This document shows positions 33,790 to 41,994 of a stretch of 64,000 nt of DNA, in pieces (the first letter of the stretch is position 1; each line of letters opens with the position of its first letter). Source of the DNA: Microbacterium sp. CGR2 (GTDB taxonomy: Bacteria; Actinomycetota; Actinomycetes; Actinomycetales; Microbacteriaceae); the NCBI RefSeq assembly GCF_003626735.1, contig NZ_RBHX01000002.1:124001-188000 (forward strand). The letters are read 5' to 3'. The notes beneath the pieces are model-generated. The model ran no database searches and had not been told where the DNA came from. It was given only the letters and a program-made list of their open reading frames with translations. Made by a program: the position numbers and the translations under genes.

Positions 33790-34832
33790 CAGCGGGCCTC
33801 CTCTCCGGCGATCTCGGTGACTTCGACGCGGTCGCCGATCGCCGCCAATGCCCGGTCGATCGCCGCGCTGTCGCCGCGGATCGCGAGCGTCAGGTGCCCG
33901 AAGGCGCGTCCGCGGATGTCGTTGATGCCACCGAAGACGAGTTCGAAATCGAGCCCCGCGCCGGCGAGGTCGAGGAACACCTGCGCCTGGGAGGAGTCGC
34001 CGTCGCGGAACGAGAACGTGACGATACGGCCCTGGTGACGCTCACGCAGCACCGCGAGTTCCGCCGGCGACGGGATGCCCTTCACGACCGTTCCGACGAA
34101 GCGCTGGGACGCCGGGTTCTGCGGGGCGGAGAACACGTCGAAGACGTCACCCTGCTCGATCACGCGACCTTTCTCCATGACGGCGACCTTCGTCGCAAGG
34201 GTCTGGATCACGTCCATCTCGTGCGTGATGACCACGATCGTCACACCCTGCTCCTGGTTGACGCGCTTGAGGAGATCGAGCACCTCGTGGGTGGTCTGCG
34301 GGTCGAGTGCGCTGGTGGCCTCGTCGGCGAGGAGGATCGCCGGCCCGGTCGCCAAAGCGCGGGCGATGCCGACCCGCTGCTTCTGGCCGCCGGACAACTG
34401 CTCGGGGTAGGCCTTCGCCTTGTCCGACAGCCCCACGAACGACAGCAGTTCGGCGACCCTGGCCTCGATGTCGGGCTTCTTCCAGCCGGCGAGGGTGAGC
34501 GGGTAGGCGATGTTCGCCTTCACACTTCGCGAGGAGAACAGGTTGAACTGCTGGAAGATCATTCCGATCCCGCCGCGGATCCGCCGCAGCTCGCTCTCCT
34601 TGAGCGCGGTGATGTCGTCGCCGTCGACGCGGATCGACCCCGAGGTCGCGGGCTCCAGCGCGTTGATCAGACGGACCAGCGTCGATTTGCCGGCACCCGA
34701 GTATCCGATGATGCCGAAGACGTCGCCCTTCTCGATCTCGAGGGTCACGTCGTCGACGGCGACGATGTCGCCCTCGCCGGGCGTCCGGGAGGGATAGGCC
34801 TTGGACACGTTGGTCAGGCTCACGATCGGCAT
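33789..34832 (-). CDS. metN: Methionine ABC transporter ATPase
   Basis: 347 residues. Walker A GYSGAGKST is near residues 40-48, then a Q-loop (IFQQFN), the signature LSGGQKQRVGIARAL, Walker B ILLADEATSALDP and the H-loop (VITHEMD). A C-terminal NIL domain (about 270-345) fits the methionine-sensing regulatory domain of MetN that inhibits transport when internal methionine is high. It energises MetI. Two hairpins separate it from metQ upstream, which suggests reduced expression relative to MetQ. Confidence 0.94.
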   Translation of the reverse strand: MPIVSLTNVSKAYPSRTPGEGDIVAVDDVTLEIEKGDVFGIIGYSGAGKSTLVRLINALEPATSGSIRVDGDDITALKESELRRIRGGIGMIFQQFNLFSSRSVKANIAYPLTLAGWKKPDIEARVAELLSFVGLSDKAKAYPEQLSGGQKQRVGIARALATGPAILLADEATSALDPQTTHEVLDLLKRVNQEQGVTIVVITHEMDVIQTLATKVAVMEKGRVIEQGDVFDVFSAPQNPASQRFVGTVVKGIPSPAELAVLRERHQGRIVTFSFRDGDSSQAQVFLDLAGAGLDFELVFGGINDIRGRAFGHLTLAIRGDSAAIDRALAAIGDRVEVTEIAGEEAR

Positions 34833-34864
34833 AGGTCGCTCCGGTGTGCTTCTTCGGGAAAGAC

Positions 34865-34923
34865 GAATCGGGTGACGCAGACGGCGTCACCCGATTCTCG
34901 CATCAGACGGGATGACTCCCGTC
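34865..34923 (-). terminator. Two hairpins between metQ and metN (partial terminator)
   Basis: Just past the metQ stop: GACGGGA, 4 nt, TCCCGTC (34906-34923). Then a perfect 14-bp stem GAATCGGGTGACGC with a 5-nt loop (34865-34897). They lie within an apparent operon, so attenuation that favours the binding protein over the ATPase and permease is the likely role. Confidence 0.7.
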
Positions 34924-34928
34924 CTCGC

Positions 34929-35831
34929 TCACTTGTTCTCTTCGGTATCCTTCTGGACCTTCTTCAGTGACTCGACCAGGTCCTCGACGGGCGTCTGCAG
35001 CGCGACCGCGGTCTCGCCCGACGACTCGGCGAGCCCCGCCTGCACGTCCTCATCCGTCTGGAAGATCTCGACGAGCTTCTGGTAGGTCTCGTTGTCGGCG
35101 TCGTCGGCGCGCGCCGCGAAGATGTTCACGTACGGCAGCGCGTTCGGGTCTTCGGGGTCGTCCTGAGCGATCGCGTCGTCGAACGTCAGGCCGGCGTCCT
35201 CGACGAAGTCGTTGTTGATGATCGCCGCCGCGACGTCGGGCAGCGAGGTCGGGATGAGCGCGGCTTCGAGCGCCGTGACCTTGACCTTGGACTTCTTCGT
35301 GTCGACGTCGGCGACATCGGAGAAGATCGTGCCGCCGCTCTTGAGCTCGATGAGACCGGCCGACTGGAGCACGAGCAGCGCACGCGCCTGGTTCGACGCG
35401 TCATCCGGAACGGCGACGCTCTCACCCTCGGGGATGTCTTCCACGTCGTCGTACTTGCTGGAGTACAGGCCCAGCGGGTAGATCGCGGTGGAGCCGATGG
35501 GCGTGAGATCCGAGCCGGAGTTCACGTTGTAGTCCGCGAGGTAGACGATGTGCTGGAACTGGTTGAGGTCGATCTCCCCCTCGGTCAGCGCCGGGTTCGG
35601 CTGCTCATACGAGCCGAAGTCGACGAGCTCGACGGTGATTCCCTCATCCGCTGCGGCCTCGACGAACGCCGGCCACTGGGCATCGCCCTTGCCGACGACG
35701 CCGACCTTGACGACCTCGTTCTCGGTCGATTCACCACCGGCGCCGGAGGACGCGGTGGCGCAGCCGGAAAGTGCGACGAACAGCGGAACCGCGGCGAGCG
35801 CGGCGATGACGGACGTGGTACGACGTGACAT
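34929..35831 (-). CDS. metQ: Methionine-binding lipoprotein (MetQ/NlpA family)
   Basis: 300 residues. A lipoprotein signal peptide has lipobox LSGC (Cys24). The mature domain shows NlpA-family motifs: KVGVVGKGDAQW, LVDFGSYEQPNPAL, DLNQFQHIVYL, and AVPDDASNQARALLVLQSAGLI. It binds methionine outside the membrane for MetNI. The ATG at 35831 has AGAGAGGA about 11 nt upstream; the longer frame to 35906 lacks support. I saw no S-box or other SAM riboswitch in the 100 bp upstream, so how methionine controls it is not visible. Confidence 0.92.
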   Translation of the reverse strand: MSRRTTSVIAALAAVPLFVALSGCATASSGAGGESTENEVVKVGVVGKGDAQWPAFVEAAADEGITVELVDFGSYEQPNPALTEGEIDLNQFQHIVYLADYNVNSGSDLTPIGSTAIYPLGLYSSKYDDVEDIPEGESVAVPDDASNQARALLVLQSAGLIELKSGGTIFSDVADVDTKKSKVKVTALEAALIPTSLPDVAAAIINNDFVEDAGLTFDDAIAQDDPEDPNALPYVNIFAARADDADNETYQKLVEIFQTDEDVQAGLAESSGETAVALQTPVEDLVESLKKVQKDTEENK

Positions 35832-35931
35832 GAAAAGGGGTTCCTCTCTTGGGGGACTCGAATACGTTATGCAGGCTGTCGGGCGCACGAAGAATCGTGT
35901 CGTCACACGGCGTCACAGCCGAGCGGGTGGG

Positions 35932-37686
35932 TCAGTCGAACTCCTCGATGCCCTGCAGGCGGACTTGTTCGAGGTCGAGGCGCGCGGAGATCCGGCGGAC
36001 GACGATGTCGTCGACGGTACCCGCGCCGCGGAGGCCGAGCAGCACCTCACGCTTGCGGTCGATGAGCGCCAACTTGAGCCTCGTGTGCTCTTCGTGGCGG
36101 ATCAGTGGCGACCGCTGGGCGAAGTCGACGTCGGCGGAGGTCGCGATGATCTGGAGGACCTTGCCGTCTTCGGCACCCGTCCCGGTGTCAGCGCTCTCGA
36201 GCCGCTCGGTCGCGATCCTGACCCCGCCGATGCCGAGGGGATCGGGCTCGTCGAGCAGGTCGTCGAGTGCGGCGGCCTCCGCATCCACGAGCGCCTGTTC
36301 GCGTGCAAGCGATTGCGCGTTGGCGAACTCGAGGGTCTGGTAGCCGTCGGCCCGCACCCGATCACGCACTTCCTGGCCGATCCCGTGCTCGGCGGCGAGA
36401 TCGTCGAGGGCCGCGAGGGCCGCCCCGGAGATCGCACGCTCCGCGAGCTCGTACTCCTCGTCCTCACCGTGATCGATGGGGAACTTCGCCCAGCGCACGA
36501 TCGCGGGAAGCAACGGCCCCTGCACGAGAAGACTCAGGATGATGACGCCCGCCGTGACGAAGACGATCTCGTCGCGTCCGGAGACCGCGCCGCCGTCGGT
36601 GATCGTCGCGGGCACCGAGAGGGCGATGGCGAGCGACACCGCACCGCGCATGCCGGCCACGGTCGAGACCGCCATGGCTCTGGCTCTCGCGCCTTTCGCA
36701 GGCCGCTGCCCCGCACGCCGCTGGAGGAGTGCGTTCAGCAGCTGGAACACGTACCGCACCACCAGCAGCGTGCCCCAGACGGACAGCGTGATGAGGACGA
36801 GTCGGCCGATCGCGCGCGCCGAGATCTCGTGAACGACGTACTGGACTTCCAGTCCGATGAGCACGAACAGGGCGCCGTTGAGGAGGAACACACCGAACGG
36901 CCAGGCGGCATCCGCCTGACGACGCGAGGAGGCCGTCGTGATGCGCGGGGAGACGTAGGCCACGATGAGGCCGGCCACCACGACGGCGAGCACGCCCGAG
37001 GCGTGCATGATCTCGGCGGCGAGGAACGCCGCGAACGGCGTCAGGAGCAGTGCCACGTTGATGACGATCGTCGTCGAGCTGCGACGCAGCAGCACAGTGA
37101 CCAGGGCGGCGATGGCGGCGCCTGCCGCGATGCCTCCGACGTAGGAGACCAGAACGTCCCACGTCACCGACAGCGGCGTGATCTGGCCGCCGAGCGCAAG
37201 GGACACGGCGATGGCGTACAGCACCAGGGCGGTGCCGTCATTGGTGAGGCTCTCGGCTTTGAGCTTCATGAACATCCGTCGGGGCAGCAGCCGTCCGAGA
37301 GCCGCGACGGCGGTGGCATCCGGGGGCGCGACGGCCGCACCGAGAATGAGGGCGATCTCCCACGGCATCCCGAACAGCACCGCGATACCCGCGACGGCGA
37401 ACGCGGACCCGACGACGAGCAGCGTGCTCATCGGGACGATGTACCAGAAGTCGCGCCGGATGGAGCGCAGCGACGTGGTCAGGCTCTCCCAGAACAGGAT
37501 CACCGGCAGGAAGAGAAGCAGCACCGTCTCCGGGGGCAGCTGCACCTCGCGCAGTTGCGGCACGAAGCCGAGCAGCAAGCCGAAGATGACCAGGACCAGG
37601 GGCAGCGCAAGGCGCACGCGAGGTGCGATCAACGTCCCGACGAGGATCGTGAGTCCGAGCAGGACGGTTACTTCGAGGCCTTCCAT
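35932..37686 (-). CDS. Na+/H+ antiporter, CPA1 family
   Basis: 584 residues. About twelve membrane helices span residues 1-410, with the cation-site motif GAAVAPPDATAVAALGRLLPRR and the paired ESLTNDGTALVLY. A further AGMRGAVSLAIALS segment is typical. A cytoplasmic tail of about 160 charged residues follows. It exchanges Na+ (or K+) for protons for pH and salt homeostasis. The ATG at 37686 has a GGGAGG Shine-Dalgarno, which can pair with an upstream CTCCCA (37693-37711) and so be masked. It lies 43 bp downstream of the ABC-F gene stop on the same strand. Confidence 0.92.
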   Translation of the reverse strand: MEGLEVTVLLGLTILVGTLIAPRVRLALPLVLVIFGLLLGFVPQLREVQLPPETVLLLFLPVILFWESLTTSLRSIRRDFWYIVPMSTLLVVGSAFAVAGIAVLFGMPWEIALILGAAVAPPDATAVAALGRLLPRRMFMKLKAESLTNDGTALVLYAIAVSLALGGQITPLSVTWDVLVSYVGGIAAGAAIAALVTVLLRRSSTTIVINVALLLTPFAAFLAAEIMHASGVLAVVVAGLIVAYVSPRITTASSRRQADAAWPFGVFLLNGALFVLIGLEVQYVVHEISARAIGRLVLITLSVWGTLLVVRYVFQLLNALLQRRAGQRPAKGARARAMAVSTVAGMRGAVSLAIALSVPATITDGGAVSGRDEIVFVTAGVIILSLLVQGPLLPAIVRWAKFPIDHGEDEEYELAERAISGAALAALDDLAAEHGIGQEVRDRVRADGYQTLEFANAQSLAREQALVDAEAAALDDLLDEPDPLGIGGVRIATERLESADTGTGAEDGKVLQIIATSADVDFAQRSPLIRHEEHTRLKLALIDRKREVLLGLRGAGTVDDIVVRRISARLDLEQVRLQGIEEFD

Positions 37687-37692
37687 CCCTAC

Positions 37693-37711
37693 CTCCCAAC
37701 AGTCGTGGGAG
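37693..37711 (-). promoter_or_regulatory. Hairpin that can mask the antiporter ribosome binding site
   Basis: CTCCCA, 7 nt, TGGGAG on the minus strand; the second arm is the core of the GGGAGG Shine-Dalgarno of the antiporter gene. It could also be a weak terminator of the ABC-F gene. Confidence 0.35.
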
Positions 37712-37729
37712 AAGGATATTCCTGGACGC

Positions 37730-39541
37730 TCAGCCGATGTCCTCGGTGAGCTCGAACCAGCGCAACTCGAGCTCTCCGATCTCGGCCTGGCGCTCGTCGA
37801 TCGCCTTCATCTCGTCGGCGATTCCGGCGTAGTCGGACTGGTCGTGGTCGGCGAGCGCGGTCTTCGCCTTGTTGATCTGCTGCGTGAGCTTCTCGATACG
37901 GCGCTCCAGCGAGGAGATCTCCTTCTGCGCCGTGCGGAGCGCGGCCCCATCGAGACCGGAAGCCTTCTTCGCCGTGTTCGTCGCGGTCTGCGATCTGCTC
38001 GGCGCAGCATCCTGCAGCTGACGCAGGCGCAGGTATTCGTCGACGCCGCCGGGGAGGTGGCGCAGGTGGCCGTCCAGGACCGCGTACTGCTGATCGGTGA
38101 CCCGCTCCAGGAAGTACCTGTCGTGGCTGACCACCAGAAGCGTGCCTGACCAGGAGTCGAGAAGATCCTCGATGGCGGCGAGCATGTCGGTGTCGAGATC
38201 GTTGGTGGGCTCATCGAGGATCAGCACGTTCGGCTGGTCCAGCAGCACGAGGAGCAGCTGAAGTCGACGCTGCTGCCCTCCGGAGAGGTCCTTGACGGGT
38301 GTGGAGAGCTGGGCGGAGTCGAACCCGAGCCGCTCGAGGAGCTGCCCCGGGGTGAGGTCCTGCGCCTTGGAGCCCGACCCCATCGTGTACGAGGTGCGCA
38401 GCCGTGAGATCACGACCCGGACGGGCTCGTGCCGCACGTCTTCCAGCTCGTCGAGGCGCTGGGTGAGCGTCTTGACGACGACGGTCTTGCCGCGCTTGAC
38501 GCGGCCGACCGTCGGTTCCACGGTGCCGGCGATGAGGCCGAGGAGCGTCGACTTGCCGGCACCGTTCACACCGAGGATGCCGGTGCGCTCCCCCGGTGCG
38601 ATGCGCCACTCGATGTCGCGCAGCACTTCGCGCGTGCCGCCGTCTGCCTTCGGGTAGGTCACCCCGACGTCGAGGAGGTCGACCACGTCTTTTCCGAGCC
38701 GGGACACGGCGAGCGACTGCAGCGAGACCTTGTCGCGGATCTCGGGGACGTCGGCGATGAGCTCGTTGGCCGCATCGATGCGGAACTTGGGCTTCGCGGT
38801 GCGCGCCGGCGCACCGCGTCGGAGCCACGCGAGCTCTTTGCGGGCGAGGTTCTGACGCTTCGCCTCGATCGTGGCGTTCATCCGGTCACGCTCGACGCGC
38901 TGCAGGATGTACGCGGCGTAGCCGCCTTCGAACGGCTCGACGAGCCGGTCGTGCACCTCCCACGTCTCGGTGCAGATCTCGTCGAGGAACCAGCGGTCGT
39001 GTGTCACGACCAGGAGCGCGCCGGAGTTCGCCGGCCACCGCCTCTTGAGGTGTCCGGCCAGCCAGGTGATCGCCTCGACGTCGAGATGGTTGGTGGGCTC
39101 GTCGAGCGCCACGACGTCCCAATCGCCCGCGAGGAGCTTCGCGAGGGAGACCCGGCGGCGCTGCCCGCCGCTGAGTGAGCCGATCTCGCCATCCCAGGGG
39201 AGATCCCGGAGCAGGCCTTCGATGACGTCGCGCACGCGCGCGTCGCCCGCCCACTCGTATTCGGGGGTGTCGCCGACGACCGCCGAGCTGATGGTGAGAT
39301 CGTCCGGCAGGGTGTCGGCCTGATCGAGCACGCCGATGCGGATGCCGCCCCGCACAGTGACCCGCCCGGAATTGGGCTCTTTGATTCCTGCCAGCATGCC
39401 GAGGAGGCTGGACTTGCCGTCGCCGTTGCGCCCGACGATGCCGATCCGGTCGCCCTCCTCGATGCCGAGGGTCACGGAATCGAAGACGACCCTGGTCGGA
39501 TATTCGAGGTGGAGGGCTTCAGCCCCGAGAAGATGTGCCAT
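37730..39541 (-). CDS. ABC-F family ATPase, Uup-like
   Basis: 603 residues with two ABC domains and no membrane segments. The first Walker A is GRNGDGKSS (about residue 37) and the signature LSGGQRRRVSLAKLL. The second Walker A is GVNGAGKST (about 320) with signature LSGGQQRRLQLLL. A linker follows each DEPTNHLD/DEPTNDLD Walker B. The C-terminus (about 525-600) is a coiled coil like that of Uup. ABC-F proteins act on ribosomes or nucleic acids, not in transport. TACCCT 9 nt upstream of the ATG plus GAGAGGA suggest a very short leader. Confidence 0.9.
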   Translation of the reverse strand: MAHLLGAEALHLEYPTRVVFDSVTLGIEEGDRIGIVGRNGDGKSSLLGMLAGIKEPNSGRVTVRGGIRIGVLDQADTLPDDLTISSAVVGDTPEYEWAGDARVRDVIEGLLRDLPWDGEIGSLSGGQRRRVSLAKLLAGDWDVVALDEPTNHLDVEAITWLAGHLKRRWPANSGALLVVTHDRWFLDEICTETWEVHDRLVEPFEGGYAAYILQRVERDRMNATIEAKRQNLARKELAWLRRGAPARTAKPKFRIDAANELIADVPEIRDKVSLQSLAVSRLGKDVVDLLDVGVTYPKADGGTREVLRDIEWRIAPGERTGILGVNGAGKSTLLGLIAGTVEPTVGRVKRGKTVVVKTLTQRLDELEDVRHEPVRVVISRLRTSYTMGSGSKAQDLTPGQLLERLGFDSAQLSTPVKDLSGGQQRRLQLLLVLLDQPNVLILDEPTNDLDTDMLAAIEDLLDSWSGTLLVVSHDRYFLERVTDQQYAVLDGHLRHLPGGVDEYLRLRQLQDAAPSRSQTATNTAKKASGLDGAALRTAQKEISSLERRIEKLTQQINKAKTALADHDQSDYAGIADEMKAIDERQAEIGELELRWFELTEDIG

Positions 39542-39560
39542 GTCCTCTCAAGGGTAGTGC

Positions 39561-40811
39561 TCACGCGCGCTGGACGACGTCCAGCTTCGCGATCCCCCTG
39601 TCAGTCAACGCTTGCTCGCTCGCCGCCGTCCTCGAGGTCACCAGCGTCACCGGCTCATCCAGCTCGCGCAGATCGTGCCAGCGCTCGAAAACCCGGCCGC
39701 CCGGCGCGAGGTCGGTGCGAGAGATCGGAAGGTCGCTGTCGTCGACATCGACGACCACGCCGATCGTCCGCGGTACGACGCGGGCGCCGGCCGAGGAACG
39801 CGCATCCGCGACGAGCTCCGCGAACCGCTCCCCCAACGGCTTCACGACGTTGTCGACGTCGAGCAGACCGAGCGAGTACTCCAGCTCCTTGTAGTCGCCG
39901 AGCGATCGGGACACGTCATGCGAGCACCACCAGGTGATGCCGTAGAGACCGGGTGCGGTGAGCGCAGCCTCCACGGTGCGGGTGGCGAACTCCGGCATCT
40001 CGCTCTCCGCCAGATTCATGGAGGGGGCCCCGACCTCCTGGAGCCACACCAGTCGCTGCGGGTCGGTCGCGAACGCCTTCGACAGCTCGATCATCCACTC
40101 GGCATGGCGGACCGACGGCGATGACAGGCCGCCGTAGAGCTTCGCGGTGCCGTTGAAGATCCAGGAATGAACGGTCGTGATGTCGCCGAGCCGAGCCGCG
40201 TGCGTGGGCAGGAACGGGTGCCCATCGCGGTACCAGAGGTGGTCGTTCTCGCTGTGGGTGAACAGATGACGGGGATCCGGATCGACGGGGGCCTGCAGAA
40301 GACTCCTGAGCCAATGGGCGATCTGATCACTGTCGGCGGGCATCGCCGCAGGGTTCGGCAGCTGGAACTGGTTGAGTTCGTTTCCGAGGGTGAGGCCGAT
40401 CAGGTTCGGGCGGTCACGCACGGCGTCGTACACCGCGCTGACCAGCGCCGCCTGTGCGTCGATCGCAGCCTCGTCGACGAACATGTTGCCTTCATGCCAG
40501 TTCACGAGCCATGCGGGGACGAAGTCGAATCCCGACATGTGCCCCTGGATGACGTCGACCGCGATGTCGAGATCGAACTCGGCGGCGATGTCGGCCACGA
40601 GTGCGATGTCCTGCAGCGCCTTGCCGCGGATCAGCGTGCGGTTGGGCTGGAGCACCGGCCACAGCGGGAACACTCTGACGTGATCCAGCCCGAGTCCGGC
40701 CAGCGCTTCGAAATCGGCTCGCACGACATCGGCATCGATGCCCATCCACTGGAACATCCAGTCTTTCGATGGCGTGTAGTTCGCTCCGAAGCGCGGAGTG
40801 GGGTCAGTCAC
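39561..40811 (-). CDS. GH5-like glycoside hydrolase, possible beta-mannosidase (GH5_18-like)
   Basis: 416 residues, no signal peptide, so intracellular. A TIM-barrel hydrolase opens with RFGANYTPSKDWMFQW and LDHVRVFPLWPVLQPNRTLI. The likely acid/base is Glu145 in TLGNELNQF and the nucleophile Glu259 in VWLQEVGAPS, the clan GH-A pattern. From memory the N-terminus resembles GH5_18 enzymes, which cleave Man-beta-1,4-GlcNAc in N-glycan breakdown; this assignment is tentative. The GTG at 40811 overlaps the lacI stop by 8 bp, so it is co-transcribed with the repressor. The GH125 and GH3 genes of the divergent operon fit the same pathway. Confidence 0.75.
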   Translation of the reverse strand: MTDPTPRFGANYTPSKDWMFQWMGIDADVVRADFEALAGLGLDHVRVFPLWPVLQPNRTLIRGKALQDIALVADIAAEFDLDIAVDVIQGHMSGFDFVPAWLVNWHEGNMFVDEAAIDAQAALVSAVYDAVRDRPNLIGLTLGNELNQFQLPNPAAMPADSDQIAHWLRSLLQAPVDPDPRHLFTHSENDHLWYRDGHPFLPTHAARLGDITTVHSWIFNGTAKLYGGLSSPSVRHAEWMIELSKAFATDPQRLVWLQEVGAPSMNLAESEMPEFATRTVEAALTAPGLYGITWWCSHDVSRSLGDYKELEYSLGLLDVDNVVKPLGERFAELVADARSSAGARVVPRTIGVVVDVDDSDLPISRTDLAPGGRVFERWHDLRELDEPVTLVTSRTAASEQALTDRGIAKLDVVQRA

Positions 40812-41862
40812 GGGTCTGTCGTCCTTCTCGATCTGCGGTGGTTTCGGTCACAGGGGCGTGAGCGGTGGATTCGCGAACGATCAGACGGCGCGGCGACACG
40901 GTCTGCGAGACGGCATCCTCGCCGTTCACCAGCTGTGCGAGGAGCTTCACGGCGGTTCGTGCGCTCTCCTCAACGGGGGCGTCCAGCGCGGTGATGCGAG
41001 GTCGTACGAGCGTCGACACCCACGAGTCCTCCCACGCGATCACGGAAAGCTGCTCAGGAACGAGAACGCCGAGCTCGGGTGCGTGCGCGATGATCTCCGC
41101 CGCCATCGCCTCGCTGTCGACGAGCAGGGCCGTGGTGGTTCCGGCCCGACGCAGGATGTCGGCGACCGGATCGCGGTCTTCGGGCGCCCAGTGCAGGATC
41201 ATCGGCGTCATGTCGTGCCGTTGGGCAGCAGTGATGAAGCGGCGATCACGATCGCGGGAGTGGAGCAGGCCCGGGGAATCGCTCACCCGGGCGATGGCGT
41301 GGTGTCCGAGTGATGCCAGATGGTCGAGCACTTCTTCATATGCCGCGTCATCCTGGACGGTGACCGCCGGAACTGCTGCGTCGATGGGTGACCCGAGCAG
41401 CACAGCGGGCGCTCCCAGTTCGCGGAGATGGCCGATACGAGGGTCCGCTTCGCGGACATCGACCAGGAGGAAAGCATCCACTCGCTGCTCACTCCACCAG
41501 TCCCGATAGACGCGCTGCTCATCGGCGGCCTGCACGAGGGTCAGCGACAACGACCACCCGATTTCGGCGAGCGGCTCCGTCAGACCTGCGATCAACCGCA
41601 TGAAGAAAGGGTCACGTTCGAAGGTGTCGCCGGAGCGGGTCACGACGAGGCCGAGACTGCGCCCGCCTCGACCGCTGACCTTGCGGCTCGCATAATTCGG
41701 ACGCCAGTGCAGCTCATCCGCGGCGCGCCGGATTCGGGCCTCGGTGGCTGCCGAGACATTCCGTCGCCCGTTGAAGACGTGAGACACCGCCGACGGGGAC
41801 ACCCCTGCGCGTGCGGCGACCGCAGCGATGGTCGCGCGGGCGGGTTTCTTCTCGTTCATCAT
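40804..41862 (-). CDS. LacI family repressor of the mannoside locus
   Basis: 352 residues. The N-terminal helix-turn-helix is TIAAVAARAGVSPSAVSHVFNGRRNVSAATEARIRRAADEL (residues about 9-50), followed by the hinge and a periplasmic-binding-like sugar domain. The first of two adjacent ATGs (41862) is taken as start. A -35 TTTACA and -10 TAATCT with 17-nt spacing end 5 nt upstream, which implies an almost leaderless mRNA. A longer in-frame leader is rejected. It probably represses itself plus GH5 and the divergent transporter/GH operon through the paired operators at 41890-41938. Confidence 0.92.
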   Translation of the reverse strand: MMNEKKPARATIAAVAARAGVSPSAVSHVFNGRRNVSAATEARIRRAADELHWRPNYASRKVSGRGGRSLGLVVTRSGDTFERDPFFMRLIAGLTEPLAEIGWSLSLTLVQAADEQRVYRDWWSEQRVDAFLLVDVREADPRIGHLRELGAPAVLLGSPIDAAVPAVTVQDDAAYEEVLDHLASLGHHAIARVSDSPGLLHSRDRDRRFITAAQRHDMTPMILHWAPEDRDPVADILRRAGTTTALLVDSEAMAAEIIAHAPELGVLVPEQLSVIAWEDSWVSTLVRPRITALDAPVEESARTAVKLLAQLVNGEDAVSQTVSPRRLIVRESTAHAPVTETTADREGRQTRD

Positions 41863-41867
41863 GTCCG

Positions 41868-41896
41868 AGATTAGGGGGTTGACCGGCTCTTGTAAA
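41868..41896 (-). promoter_or_regulatory. Promoter of the lacI-GH5 operon
   Basis: Minus strand: -35 TTTACA (41896-41891), 17-nt spacer, -10 TAATCT (41873-41868), then 5 nt to the ATG. The -35 lies inside operator O1. Confidence 0.65.
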
Positions 41897-41906
41897 GCGG
41901 TATACA
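41879..41906 (+). promoter_or_regulatory. Promoter of the SBP-permease-GH3-GH125 operon
   Basis: -35 TTGACC (41879-41884), 16-nt spacer, -10 TATACA (41901-41906). The start is predicted near 41913, giving a leader of about 80 nt. The -10 lies inside operator O1 and operator O2 covers the first transcribed bases. Confidence 0.65.
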
Positions 41907-41938
41907 TTAATCGCACGTTGATGTGTACCGCTATACAA
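41890..41938. promoter_or_regulatory. Two LacI-type operators in inverted arrangement
   Basis: Arms at 41890-41907 and 41921-41938 are inverted copies matching at 16 of 18 positions, 13 bp apart. Each holds a 16-bp LacI-type site with a central CG: O1 TGTAAAGCGGTATACA and O2 TGTGTACCGCTATACA. Together they cover both divergent promoters. Confidence 0.75.
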
Positions 41939-41994
41939 AGAGGGTGTGGCGCACGTCAACCCCCATTGACGCACCGCAGCTCTCAGGAGGTCTC

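Noticed and set aside
35832..35931. SAM-responsive riboswitch upstream of metQ
   Set aside because: Only 100 bp separate the antiporter stop and metQ; no S-box or SAM-II/SAM-IV-like core pairing was recognised, just a 5-bp stem (CACGA/TCGTG).
35548..37749. 733-codon plus-strand open frame opposite metQ and the antiporter
   Set aside because: Charge-rich sequence without motifs; both minus-strand genes have full family signatures.
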